64,000 nt of DNA from an uncultured Lachnospiraceae bacterium. GTDB lineage: Bacteria > Bacillota > Clostridia > Lachnospirales > Lachnospiraceae. Position 1 is the stretch's first letter. Each line of letters opens with the position of its first letter. The position numbers were made by a program, and so were the translations under genes. The notes beneath the pieces are model-generated. The model was not told the DNA's origin and made no database searches. It saw only the letters and a list, made by a program, of their open reading frames with translations. The stretch is taken from positions 86,854 to 150,853 of the forward strand of contig CAJTMB010000003.1 in assembly GCA_910577105.1 (NCBI GenBank), written 5' to 3'. Below, one piece after another: positions 1 to 8,744 of the stretch.

Positions 1-309
1 GTGCATGTGAACCCCTTGTCCCGTCCCCAGAAGTTCATAATTTAATTTGTCAGGCTTAAATGCATGATAAACCGCTTCCGCCACAAGAGACATTTCCTCT
101 AAAAATCTGCTTCTGAACTCTTTGTCCAGAAAGTGAAGTTCCGTGGCATGTTTTTTGCATAAAAACAGGGTATAGCCTTTAAACCTTTGGTAATCCCCCA
201 GCACAACATATCCTGTTTCCAATTCCCTGACAAAATAAGGGTTTTGTCCCTGCTTTGTCAGGGCAATTCTTTCACAGACCATGCAGCCTCTTGTTTCCTT
301 ATCCGTCAT
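1..309 (-). CDS. HIT family hydrolase, 3' part cut by window edge
   Basis: The minus-strand reading frame starts with ATG at 309 and stays open to base 1, giving about 103 residues. The N-terminus has a Cys pair (CMVC) as in zinc-binding HIT proteins, then a segment reading GYTLFLCKKHATELHFL. It ends at VHMH, which is the start of the histidine-triad motif HxHxH. HIT proteins are cytoplasmic nucleotide hydrolases or transferases, for example on dinucleoside polyphosphates. The start overlaps the stop of the upstream DUF4317 gene by 11 bases, so the two are probably translationally coupled. The catalytic C-terminus lies outside the window, and the substrate cannot be told. Confidence 0.8.
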   Translation of the reverse strand, partial: MTDKETRGCMVCERIALTKQGQNPYFVRELETGYVVLGDYQRFKGYTLFLCKKHATELHFLDKEFRSRFLEEMSLVAEAVYHAFKPDKLNYELLGTGQGVHMH

Positions 310-1459
310 AGCCTTCCTCCTCACAGTTAAGACCGTTTGGCATGCGTACCTGTATGCCGTTCACCTCTACCTGGTCGTTCAATTCAATGACAAGGCATTT
401 TCTGCCGTCAATTATCTTCGTCTGCACCAAATCCGTCCTGTCAGGGCTTACCTTGACAATCACATCCGGGGTTTTTATCTCAAATTGTCTGGTGTTTGCA
501 AGATTTGACGCCATAAACTGCACGTTTTCCCCGGCTGCGGCAATATACTTTTCGTCAAAGCCTGAAAGCTGTTCCTCTTCCACACCGCTGTATTCCAAGA
601 GTCTTTTAACCTCCGCCTTGTCCAATACGACCGGCTCCGGCTCGTCCTTCTTTTCCTCTATCATTTCGTTTAGTTTCTCATGAATATTTTTTACCACCTC
701 GTATTCGCATTCATCGCCCAAGGTTTCCTCCACAATGGTCTGGAAGGTTTCCTTCTGCCCCCCTGCCGACATGGGAACTTCGCAGCCAAGCACCGGCTCC
801 ACAAAATCAAACCGCAGTTCCTCCGGCTTTGCCGCATAATAAAGCAGGCTGTGGATATCCGTACTCCTGTCGTTAAATGCAGGAAACAAAAATCCGATAT
901 CCGGCATGTCCACCACCCTGTCCAGCACGCGGGTTTTAAAACTGTTGCTCGTCTCATCGTAGGCAAGTCCCGGTTTCGACAGCGTAACCGGGCAGATACA
1001 ACAGAGGATATGCTCGTACACCTCATCGGAAGCGTCAAACATCTCCGCACCATCCGCTGCCTTTCCGGGTACGTCATAGACGCCGTGAATCAGCAAAATC
1101 AGGTAGTTTTCCACGGAATAGTAATTTTCAATGACTTTATCATAAAATTCCTCCAAAAGGTTTTCATCCTTCAATGCCGAAGTCTTAAGCTGCATCAGAA
1201 AATCCTGTGTGCCGCCCGGCTCCTCCGCCTCCAGCGGAAATTCCATGTTAAGCAGATTCCGCCCGATACTGCCCGAAAGCGCTTTCCTGAAAATATTGAA
1301 GTACTTAAACATTTCCTCTTCTGGAAGGGACAAAAAAGCTTCCTTTAACTCCGTCTTCTTATTTTTCTCCCCATCCACATAACAGCCGCATATCCTGGTA
1401 ATTGCGCATTTATCCTGTGTAAACTGTTTTTTGATTTCCGCTATTTCTTTCTTATTCAT
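299..1459 (-). CDS. DUF4317 domain-containing protein
   Basis: This is a 386-residue soluble protein beginning MNKKEIAEIKKQF, with features I recognise from the DUF4317 family common in Clostridia: the ITRICGCYVDGEKNKK segment near the N-terminus and a CCICPV region in the middle. The family has no established function. I chose the ATG at 1459 because a GAGGAA ribosome site lies just upstream; an in-frame extension to 1573 would run towards palindromic repeat A. The acidic C-terminal half contains Glu/Lys-rich, probably helical stretches. The stop overlaps the start of the HIT gene, so they likely form a two-gene operon. Confidence 0.75.
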   Translation of the reverse strand: MNKKEIAEIKKQFTQDKCAITRICGCYVDGEKNKKTELKEAFLSLPEEEMFKYFNIFRKALSGSIGRNLLNMEFPLEAEEPGGTQDFLMQLKTSALKDENLLEEFYDKVIENYYSVENYLILLIHGVYDVPGKAADGAEMFDASDEVYEHILCCICPVTLSKPGLAYDETSNSFKTRVLDRVVDMPDIGFLFPAFNDRSTDIHSLLYYAAKPEELRFDFVEPVLGCEVPMSAGGQKETFQTIVEETLGDECEYEVVKNIHEKLNEMIEEKKDEPEPVVLDKAEVKRLLEYSGVEEEQLSGFDEKYIAAAGENVQFMASNLANTRQFEIKTPDVIVKVSPDRTDLVQTKIIDGRKCLVIELNDQVEVNGIQVRMPNGLNCEEEGYDG

Positions 1460-1552
1460 AGGTTCCTCACTCCTGCACCGCAAAGGTATGTATTTTACCC
1501 ATCCATTATATACAATACGGTCTGGAAAAACAATCCATAATTGGAGTAACCA

Positions 1553-1723
1553 TATCTGTTCCGGCAGCGGCAAGCGGGTGCATTTGATTCCATAAAGGAC
1601 CGTGTAAAAACGCCGGTACTTGGATACCGTACTTTGGTATCCTACGTACCGCTGCGTTTTTACCCGAGCGGGAGCGCGTCCTGTTGGAACAAATGCACCC
1701 GCTTGCCGCTGCCGGAACAGATA
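1553..1723. repeat. Palindromic repeat, copy A (34-bp perfect arms)
   Basis: Left arm 1553-1586 and right arm 1690-1723 are perfect reverse complements (34 bp). Inside is a conserved core: the left side contains ATTCCATAAAGGACCGTG followed by TAAAAACGC, and the right side GCGTTTTTACCCGAGCGGG then AGCGCGTCCTGTTGGAA. A central hairpin (GGATACC / GGTATCC) closes the structure. The element lies between the divergent DUF4317 and response-regulator genes and codes for nothing evident. Copies B, C and D share the core but have other arms. Confidence 0.85.
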
Positions 1724-1814
1724 CGGAGAGCCACCAGTATTTCTTTAGAAAAATTTTAAGATATTTGTAAGATTTACCACTCTTTTTTTGTAAGAACAAT
1801 ACTATATAATGGTT

Positions 1815-1845
1815 TTTACAGGGATACTTGTGGTATGATTATAAT
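1815..1845 (+). promoter_or_regulatory. Possible promoter of the two-component operon
   Basis: A TTTACA hexamer at 1815-1820 and TATAAT at 1840-1845 are separated by 19 bases, a little long for a sigma-A promoter. They lie 34 bases before the response-regulator ATG. Another TATAAT at 1805-1810 has no good -35 partner, so the exact start is uncertain. Confidence 0.4.
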
Positions 1846-1878
1846 GTTGTTAAATTATCCTGCAAAAAGGGGGATTTT

Positions 1879-2577
1879 ATGGAAAACGAATGCATTCTGG
1901 TGGTGGACGATGACAAGGATATTGTCGCCACACTGAAAATCCAGTTGGAAAAGGAAGGCTTTTCTGTTCTCTGCGCCTATGACGGGCAGGAAGCGCTTGA
2001 CTTTTTAAACAGGGAAAAAGTACACCTTATCCTTCTGGATATTATGATGCCGAAGATGGACGGCTTTTCCGCCATCATGAAGATTAGGGAAAAACGGAAC
2101 ATCCCCATTCTTGTCATGTCCGCCAAATCGGAGGATTCGGACAAAATACTGGGGCTTTCCATCGGCGCTGATGATTATATCACAAAACCCTTTAATTATA
2201 AGGAAGTCATTGCCCGGGTGCGAAGCCAGCTTCGCCGGTACATCAAACTGGGCGGCATTTTTTCGGGGACAGACGAGGTAAAAATCGGGCGGCTTTGCTA
2301 CAACTTTACGGCACATACGCTTACCGTCGACGATGAACCGGTAAAACTGACTTCCATAGAAACCAAGATTATGGAACTGTTCATGCGTCATCCCGGGCAA
2401 ATCTTTTCCGCAGACGAAATCTATTCCATTGTCTGGGGAGAACCGGTTGCCTATAACGGGGAAAACACCGTTATGGTGCATATCCGAAGAATACGCGAAA
2501 AAATTGAAATCAATCCGAGTGAACCGGAATATTTAAAGGTGGTGTGGGGCATTGGCTATAAAATTGAAAAAAAGTAA
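1879..2577 (+). CDS. OmpR/PhoB-type response regulator
   Basis: A 232-residue two-domain regulator. The receiver domain (about residues 4-118) shows the acidic pocket VVDDD, the phosphoacceptor Asp54 in LLDIMMP, the switch region around MSAKSE and the conserved Lys in DDYITKPF. The C-terminal winged-helix domain (about 140-230) ends with IRRIREKIE and VVWGIGYK, typical of OmpR/PhoB DNA-binding domains. I chose ATG 1879 because AAAAAGGGGGA precedes it; the frame extends upstream without a ribosome site. The following histidine kinase overlaps its 3' end, so the pair forms a cognate two-component system. The signal it senses cannot be read from sequence. Confidence 0.92.
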   Translation: MENECILVVDDDKDIVATLKIQLEKEGFSVLCAYDGQEALDFLNREKVHLILLDIMMPKMDGFSAIMKIREKRNIPILVMSAKSEDSDKILGLSIGADDYITKPFNYKEVIARVRSQLRRYIKLGGIFSGTDEVKIGRLCYNFTAHTLTVDDEPVKLTSIETKIMELFMRHPGQIFSADEIYSIVWGEPVAYNGENTVMVHIRRIREKIEINPSEPEYLKVVWGIGYKIEKK

Positions 2578-4729
2578 AAAAATAAGAGCATTTTGTTACA
2601 GGTTGTTTGCCATGGGGGCAATTTTCGTCACGGTGGCTTCCGGCATTATGGGAAGGGAGGCGCTTGCCGCATTCCTTGAACAGGGTCCGAAGCTTCTATA
2701 CGGCAAATTTTATTACCTGCCGGAATATGAAACATACATGGAAGGCCTTTACAATCAGGCGCTGGCAGCTTACTGCACGGCATATGACGTAAAAGACTAC
2801 TCCCTGACGGAGTTTGATGCCGTAAAATTTGCCAACCAGAACAGGGACGCATTGAATGAGCAGATAGAGATGGAAGGCGGCTCTATCGTCTATTCAGTAA
2901 GAAGGATAGCGGAAAATACCGGCTCGGGCAATATTTCCTTTCCGATTTTTGCGGAGTCTGACGGACGTCTGCTGCTGCCGGAAAATATCCGTCCGTGTTA
3001 TTACTGGGATGGTCCTAACGGTATCGAACATAATTACATCCGTAACGCCGCCGACAATATTTCAGCAGGCACAGGATACCGGGTTCTGGCAAACGGGGAA
3101 CGGTTTTCTCCCGACATGAAAGCATTGACAAACATCCGTCTGATTATCGGTGTCAGAACAGACGTGCTTTCGGGCACCCTGCTTCAGATGAGCAAGACTG
3201 CCGTAAGCTATCAGATTTTTCTGTCCGTCTTTTTTACGGGTATGATTTTGTGCTGTCTGTTCGGAGTGCTTGGCCTCTTCAGCAAAAAGGCCGCTGCTGA
3301 GGCAAAACAATCCTACAGTATATTTGCGGGAAAAGTGCCGTTTGAATTTAAGCTTATATGCGTTGCACTTGCCGTCTACCTGTTTTACTGTTACCGGAAA
3401 TACCTGTTCCTTCCAAAACTGTCTGCACAGCCCAAAACATATACTGCCCTGTGGATTTTCTTTCCGGGAGGCTGCCTGTTTTATCTGCTGTGGCAGGATT
3501 TAAAATATAATGCGGAAAAAGTATTTCTCAATTTCCTTCCTGTAAAGCTGTTTTGTTTCTTTAGGGAATTTGTTCAATCCCGCCTCTGGTACCGCAGGGC
3601 CATGGTCATTTTTGCCTTCAACCTGATTTCCGCACTGGCTTCCCTGATTGTCGGACTGCTTCTTTTGTATATAGAAGGAATGTCCTCGCCGGTTATCATC
3701 GGAAATGTCCTTAAGGTCATAAAAATCCGGGAATTTCTCAGCATATCGGGTATCCTGCTGATTGTACTGGGTGTCCTGATGCTGTTTATGTGTTACCGCC
3801 TAAAAAACTTTATACGGGACATGAAAACAATAACGGCAAGGCTTTCCGAGATGCAGGAGGGCATTTGCAATGCTCCGCTTATGCTTCCGGCGCACTCTCT
3901 CCTGACAGGTGCGGCAGCGGACTTAAACAGATTGGAAGATGGCATTGAAAAGGCCGTGGAGACAAAAAACCGTTCCAATAAACTCAAGGTGGAACTGCTG
4001 ACCAATGTATCCCATGACTTAAAGACGCCTCTTACCTCCATCATCAACTATGCTGATTTGCTCTGCGAGGAAGAGCTTCCTCAGGCTGCTGCCGATTATG
4101 CATCCTCTTTAAGAGGAAAGGCATACCGTTTAAAAAATATGGTGCAGGATGTCTTCGACCTTTCAAAGGCTGCCAGCGGCAATCTACCGGTTGAAAAACA
4201 CCTGCTTGACTTTGTGAAACTGATTCGACAGACATTGGCAGACATGGATGAGCGGATACAGGCAGGAACCCTTACCTTTAAGGTGACTGCCTCCACAGAG
4301 CCTGTCATGATTGAAGCGGACGGGGAAAAGCTATACCGAATATTCCAGAACCTTTTTGTAAATGCTTTACAATATTCCCTTGAAAATTCCAGGGTACATA
4401 TCCAGATTTCCGCAGAGAACGGATATGCAATGGCAAAGGTAAAAAATACTTCAAAATGGGAACTTGAGTTTGACACGCAGGAGATTTTAGAGCGCTTTGT
4501 CCGTGCCGATGCTTCCCGTACCACAGAGGGCAGCGGACTGGGACTTTCCATCGTACAAAGCTTTACGGAAACCTGCGGCGGCACTTTTACCGTGGAAACC
4601 GATGCTGACATGTTTATTGCCATCGTCCGTTTCCCGCTGGCGCAGCAAGCGTCCGAAGCCACTGCGGCATCTGCCGTTCCCGTTCAGGAATTATCCGAAA
4701 ACGTAACCGATAAGACCCCCGATGCATAA
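2552..4729 (+). CDS. Membrane sensor histidine kinase
   Basis: A transmembrane histidine kinase of up to 725 residues. An N-terminal membrane segment (about 15-35) is followed by an extracytoplasmic part of about 180 residues and then five or more membrane helices (about 215-420). The dimerisation/phosphoacceptor domain carries the H-box VSHDLKTPL with His488, counted from base 2552. The ATPase domain shows the N-box QNLFVNALQYS and the G-box GSGLGLSIVQS. The start is uncertain: the frame can begin with TTG at 2552, inside the regulator gene, or TTG at 2564 just before KKSKKIRAF; no ATG fits a good ribosome site. It presumably phosphorylates the regulator encoded just upstream. Confidence 0.9.
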   Translation: MAIKLKKSKKIRAFCYRLFAMGAIFVTVASGIMGREALAAFLEQGPKLLYGKFYYLPEYETYMEGLYNQALAAYCTAYDVKDYSLTEFDAVKFANQNRDALNEQIEMEGGSIVYSVRRIAENTGSGNISFPIFAESDGRLLLPENIRPCYYWDGPNGIEHNYIRNAADNISAGTGYRVLANGERFSPDMKALTNIRLIIGVRTDVLSGTLLQMSKTAVSYQIFLSVFFTGMILCCLFGVLGLFSKKAAAEAKQSYSIFAGKVPFEFKLICVALAVYLFYCYRKYLFLPKLSAQPKTYTALWIFFPGGCLFYLLWQDLKYNAEKVFLNFLPVKLFCFFREFVQSRLWYRRAMVIFAFNLISALASLIVGLLLLYIEGMSSPVIIGNVLKVIKIREFLSISGILLIVLGVLMLFMCYRLKNFIRDMKTITARLSEMQEGICNAPLMLPAHSLLTGAAADLNRLEDGIEKAVETKNRSNKLKVELLTNVSHDLKTPLTSIINYADLLCEEELPQAAADYASSLRGKAYRLKNMVQDVFDLSKAASGNLPVEKHLLDFVKLIRQTLADMDERIQAGTLTFKVTASTEPVMIEADGEKLYRIFQNLFVNALQYSLENSRVHIQISAENGYAMAKVKNTSKWELEFDTQEILERFVRADASRTTEGSGLGLSIVQSFTETCGGTFTVETDADMFIAIVRFPLAQQASEATAASAVPVQELSENVTDKTPDA

Positions 4730-4768
4730 AATATACGCTTTCGGGATGACATGCAAGAAAGGCTGACT

Positions 4769-6427
4769 ATGAAAAAGATAACCAAACCAAATCAAATACA
4801 ACTTTTTTCCGAGTCTTCCCTGATTATTCTGGTTTCCATTGTCACGCTGCTCTTACAGTTGATTTCATTTGCAACCACATGGGAGGGTTCCAAAGTATAT
4901 CTGGAGGGCATTTTCCCCTTCGCCTCCCTGCTGTTTGCACTTGCCATACAGGCTACCGCTTACTTTTTAAGCAATTCACTGCGTACAAAGGTGAGCCTTT
5001 TAAAACTTGCCGCCTTGCTTGCCGCTATGTGCTGTTCCACATACTATTCCTATATCGGCATTTATAACACCGTCAATTCGCCTGCCCAATATCTGCAGCA
5101 GAATTACTTGCAGATTTCCGACGAACTGACCCAGATTTTTGAAGCAGACTTGGAAAACGGCATTTCAGAGGGAAGAACTGCCGTAGGGGAAGCTGCCCTT
5201 GCCGTCACGGCAAGAGTCACCTCCCTCTTCAGGGAACAGGAAAATATGGCTGCATGCCGGGAGGCGCTTGAAAGTGTCTCCGAGTCCTACTCTGCCGGTA
5301 TGCGGGCGCCTAAGCAGTCAGCATATGAAAACTATGAAGATTATGTAGCTGCCTACAACGCCTATATTGCCGGTATATCCCAGGGAATCGGCACAGAAAA
5401 TGCTGCAGCCCGTGACCGTGTGCTTTCTTCTTACGGTTTTACTTCCATGGACGCCCTGATAGTAGCCGAATCCCAAAACAGCGCTGATTTAAGCGCCCTT
5501 TCCGCCACCCTGCAAATTCCTTCCTCCGGCACGGAGGAAGAGTTTGTTTCTGCCGTTTCCGCCTTACAGACTGCCCTGACGGTTTCCATAGGGGAAGCCT
5601 CCCTCGGCACTCCTTTTGACAGTATCGATACGGCCCGCCTAAACAGCTTATTTCAGGCAGCTGGAATGTGTGGGTATGACAAAACCGACTCCGCCCATAT
5701 CCTGAATACCTTGCAGCAATGCGCCGACGTAACTGCCGCTCCGTTTATTTCCGGCTATGAGACCCTGGTTTCGGCCCTGCCGGACGGCAGAGTCACTTCT
5801 GCTGACATGATGGAATTAAAGCTTTCCATGGATTCGGAAATTTTGTCCTCTCTCATGAAAATAAATACCCTGCTGCCCTCCGGGGAACAGCTTTCCGTGA
5901 CGGATTCGCGCTTTCAGCTGACTGACCTATACCTGTTGCCCGTAAAAGCGCTTTCGGATTCCTCCACCCGCCTAACCGCCTTATTCTGCCTGTTTGTGGC
6001 GGCTTTGATTGACGGCCTGTCCCTTCTTTTCGCTATATCCTTAAAGAAACGGAAACCTCTCTGGGCAAGGCGCATTCTTACCGGAAGCGGATTTGAAGAT
6101 TTTGCACCGCAAATCTTCGCTTTGCTTCCTGCTGACAGGGATACTGCCCGGGCGCTTTCGGATTTCCTGTCCTGTTTCATGCCCAGCCCCGATACGGAGA
6201 GCGACGGCTACATGCTTTCAGCGGATATGGAAAGCCTGGCCGGTTACTATACCCTGACAGCATTTCTCTGTCAGGTCAATCTTGCCAAAATCGTACCGGC
6301 AGAATTTCTTGGCAATGAAAAAGAATCCTTACTGCTGAAGTCCCGTTTTGTATTCTGGACCAACGAAATCATTTTCGGGGCACAGCAGAACATGCCTGAA
6401 ATACCGAACTTATCATCAGAATTTTAA
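4769..6427 (+). CDS. Membrane protein of unknown function, 552 aa
   Basis: Not recognised as a named family. Three hydrophobic helices lie near the N-terminus (about residues 15-35, 43-62 and 70-92). A long, probably extracytoplasmic, Ala/Ser/Thr-rich and helical region of about 290 residues follows, then a fourth membrane helix near 390-412 (LTALFCLFVAALIDGLSLLF) and a cytoplasmic tail of about 140 residues. I prefer ATG 4769, preceded by AAGAAAGG, over ATG 4751. It follows the histidine kinase by 39 bases and precedes another membrane gene by a few bases, so all four plus-strand genes probably form one operon. A role linked to the sensor system is only inference. Confidence 0.7.
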   Translation: MKKITKPNQIQLFSESSLIILVSIVTLLLQLISFATTWEGSKVYLEGIFPFASLLFALAIQATAYFLSNSLRTKVSLLKLAALLAAMCCSTYYSYIGIYNTVNSPAQYLQQNYLQISDELTQIFEADLENGISEGRTAVGEAALAVTARVTSLFREQENMAACREALESVSESYSAGMRAPKQSAYENYEDYVAAYNAYIAGISQGIGTENAAARDRVLSSYGFTSMDALIVAESQNSADLSALSATLQIPSSGTEEEFVSAVSALQTALTVSIGEASLGTPFDSIDTARLNSLFQAAGMCGYDKTDSAHILNTLQQCADVTAAPFISGYETLVSALPDGRVTSADMMELKLSMDSEILSSLMKINTLLPSGEQLSVTDSRFQLTDLYLLPVKALSDSSTRLTALFCLFVAALIDGLSLLFAISLKKRKPLWARRILTGSGFEDFAPQIFALLPADRDTARALSDFLSCFMPSPDTESDGYMLSADMESLAGYYTLTAFLCQVNLAKIVPAEFLGNEKESLLLKSRFVFWTNEIIFGAQQNMPEIPNLSSEF

Positions 6428-6442
6428 CCAATGGAGGTTAAT

Positions 6443-7066
6443 GTGAACGGATTGTTTTTTTCTTTATTTACCTTGGTAATATTTATTTTTCATTTTGCCC
6501 TGCGCCCTCTCATGCGAAAAGGGCGTGTCAAAGCAGGGTTTTGTGCTTTGTGGTGTATCGATGCGTTCTTTTTTGCGGGCGGCAGCTTCCTGGCTTTCCA
6601 TCTTTATCACTACGAGTTCCTGCCTTATGTCACTTTACGCAACTTTATACTTTTTATTTTGTATCTTATTGTCACGGCTCTGGTACTTTTCCTTGCGCCT
6701 TCCGGCATTCGCCTGTTTGCAAAAAAGAGCACTCCCTCCAATGAGGAACTGCTCCTTGCCGAATATCGTTTTAATGACACCGCGGGCCTGATGCGAAACT
6801 GCTTTTTTGTCCTGCTGTTTACCCTGCCTATCCTGTTTACTGTAATGAAAACCGTTAAAACTGCTTTCCTTCCCACTGCTTTTAACGCCGCGGAATTGTA
6901 TGCCGGTTTCTGCTTTATCACCTTTCTTGTTTTGCTGCCCCTAAGCCTGCGGCAGACACTGTTCTGGCACAGGCAATTGACAGTGCCGGACTCGGAAACG
7001 GAACAGCAGTTACAAAAACACTACAGCGCCCGGCTCCGCTACAAAAAGAGAAACCGTTTCTTATAA
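6443..7066 (+). CDS. Small integral membrane protein, unknown function
   Basis: About 207 residues with four or five hydrophobic helices (LFFSLFTLVIFIFHFAL, IDAFFFAGGSFLAFHL, FILFILYLIVTALVLF, CFFVLLFTLPILF and a later one) and a basic C-terminal tail rich in Arg and Lys. I place the start at GTG 6443 because GGAGG at 6434-6438 sits five bases upstream; the in-frame ATG at 6431 would lie on top of that ribosome site. It is the last gene of the two-component operon and converges with argC, overlapping it by six bases. No family was recognised. Confidence 0.65.
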   Translation: MNGLFFSLFTLVIFIFHFALRPLMRKGRVKAGFCALWCIDAFFFAGGSFLAFHLYHYEFLPYVTLRNFILFILYLIVTALVLFLAPSGIRLFAKKSTPSNEELLLAEYRFNDTAGLMRNCFFVLLFTLPILFTVMKTVKTAFLPTAFNAAELYAGFCFITFLVLLPLSLRQTLFWHRQLTVPDSETEQQLQKHYSARLRYKKRNRFL

Positions 7067-8017
7067 GCAAAGACCTTTTGCCTCATCACATCCTAACATA
7101 ATGTTCAGGCACTGTACTGCCGCGCCGGATGCTCCCTTACCCAGATTGTCAAACCGGGAGGATACCAGCAGACGGTCCTCACAGCCTGTCACAAATATTT
7201 CCATACCGTCCCAGCCGCTTCTTGCGTTGGCGGAAAGATATCCCCTGCTGTCCGCCTCCGCACCAAAGGGATTAACCGTGATAAACTTTTCATTGGCATA
7301 ATAATCCCTAAAAAATGCATGTAATCCTTCCGGCGTCTGTTTTTTTGCCAGAAGACTTCCAAACAAAGGAAGGGAAACCAGCATTCCGCTGTAATAATCA
7401 CATATAACAGGGGAAAAGAGCGGCTCCTTTGCAAGGCCTGGGATTGCCTTCATTTCCTTTAAATGCTTGTGCTGCTGGCTTAAGGCATATTCCCTGGGCG
7501 CATTCAACTCTTGTGCACGTTCCCCTGCTTCATATTCCGCAATCATTTTTTTGCCGGCGCCGCTGTAACCGGACATGGCAAACGCCGCAACCGGGTAGTC
7601 TGCGGGCAGTATACCTTCTTTGACCAGCGGATACACAAGAGCAATCAGCCCGGAAGCATAGCATCCCGGCACGGCAACCCTTTTTCCGCTCCTGACGCCT
7701 TCCCTGAAAGCCGGAGACAACTCCGGAAAACCGTATACCCAGCCGCTTTCCGTACGATGGGCCGTAGAGGCGTCAATGATTCTGACTTTATCATTCTCCA
7801 CAAGTTCCACAGATTCCCTTGCCGCCGCATCCGGCAGGCAAAGGAACGTGATATCCGACTCATTTATCAGGCGCTTTCTCTCAGCCGTATCCTTTCGCAG
7901 GGCGGATTCTATGGTAAGAAGTTCAATATCATCCCTGTCCTGAAAACGCTCATAAATGCGCAGACCGGTGGTTCCTTCGCTGCCGTCAATAAATACCTTT
8001 GTCTTTTTGTTCTCCAT
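7061..8017 (-). CDS. argC: N-acetyl-gamma-glutamyl-phosphate reductase (ArgC, short type)
   Basis: A 318-residue enzyme that makes N-acetylglutamate semialdehyde from N-acetylglutamyl phosphate with NADPH, a step of arginine biosynthesis. The N-terminus KVFIDGSEGTTGLRIYE is the nucleotide-binding turn. The catalytic Cys is in VPGCYASG, and the motif GYSGAGKK is characteristic of the shorter ArgC class. The length fits that class. It follows the dihydrofolate reductase gene by three bases and is probably cotranscribed with it. No other arginine genes are in the window. Its stop overlaps the convergent membrane gene. Confidence 0.93.
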   Translation of the reverse strand: MENKKTKVFIDGSEGTTGLRIYERFQDRDDIELLTIESALRKDTAERKRLINESDITFLCLPDAAARESVELVENDKVRIIDASTAHRTESGWVYGFPELSPAFREGVRSGKRVAVPGCYASGLIALVYPLVKEGILPADYPVAAFAMSGYSGAGKKMIAEYEAGERAQELNAPREYALSQQHKHLKEMKAIPGLAKEPLFSPVICDYYSGMLVSLPLFGSLLAKKQTPEGLHAFFRDYYANEKFITVNPFGAEADSRGYLSANARSGWDGMEIFVTGCEDRLLVSSRFDNLGKGASGAAVQCLNIMLGCDEAKGLCL

Positions 8018-8020
8018 GTC

Positions 8021-8506
8021 TTACGCATCCTTTCTTGTATAAGTAACGTAGGCAAAAGGAATCTCCCCTTCTACTTTTTCATCTATGGTTTTGGTGAAAA
8101 GACCCTCGTCAAATTCCGGGAAATAGGTATCCCCATCTATTTCAGCCTCTACTTCCGTGATATACATTTTTTCAACCAGATTGATTGCTTCCCCATACAG
8201 CCCCGCGCCGCCGGAAATATAAATATTTTTCCCCGGATGCAGCTTTCCCGCCTTTTCAATGGCCTCCTTGAGTGAAGACGCCGTAGTACAGTTTTCAGCC
8301 TCAAAGCTTGCCGTACCGGAAACCACCACCGTAAAACGATTTGGCAGGGGATGCCCGATTTCCTCATAAGATTTGCGTCCCATAATGACAACGTTTCCCG
8401 TCGTCAGTTCCTTAAACCGCCTCTGTTCCCCTTTGATTCTCCATGGAATCCTTCCCTTGTCCCCAATCACACGGTTCTTCGTATATGCAACAATAAGCGC
8501 CAGCAT
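8021..8506 (-). CDS. folA: Dihydrofolate reductase
   Basis: A 161-residue enzyme of normal DHFR length that reduces dihydrofolate to tetrahydrofolate with NADPH. Visible motifs are the N-terminal MLALIVAYTKNRVIG, the substrate-loop IPWRI, the cofactor motif VIMGRKSYE, and ISGGAGLY followed by a threonine/tyrosine-rich C-terminus. I chose ATG 8506 with a GGAGAGAAGA site; the frame extends to 8593 but that part runs into palindromic repeat B and is not conserved DHFR sequence. It is followed closely by argC on the same strand. Confidence 0.93.
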   Translation of the reverse strand: MLALIVAYTKNRVIGDKGRIPWRIKGEQRRFKELTTGNVVIMGRKSYEEIGHPLPNRFTVVVSGTASFEAENCTTASSLKEAIEKAGKLHPGKNIYISGGAGLYGEAINLVEKMYITEVEAEIDGDTYFPEFDEGLFTKTIDEKVEGEIPFAYVTYTRKDA

Positions 8507-8570
8507 ACTATCTTCTCTCCTTTTCGTATCATTTACCGGGTACTTGCAATATTCCTTTTTCAGTTTCCGA

Positions 8571-8705
8571 ATTGTGCACATGATATATTCCAAAAGCAGA
8601 CTCTGGAAAAACGCTTGTGCTTAGCGAGGTATTTTCGAGCTTAGCACAACTGCGTTTTTCCCGAAGCGAGAGCGTGTCTGTGTTGGAATATATCATGTGC
8701 ACAAT
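8571..8705. repeat. Palindromic repeat, copy B (23-bp perfect arms)
   Basis: Arms 8571-8593 and 8683-8705 are perfect 23-bp reverse complements with a sequence unrelated to the arms of the other copies. The interior keeps the shared core: GGAAAAACGC on the left and GCGTTTTTCCCGAAGCG then AGAGCGTGTC on the right, plus an inner stem (TTGTGCTTAGC against GCTTAGCACAA with one mismatch). It lies between the stop of the hydrolase gene and the DHFR start. Confidence 0.8.
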
Positions 8706-8744
8706 GACAACAGCATACAAACTAAATTTTGCAATTACCTGAAA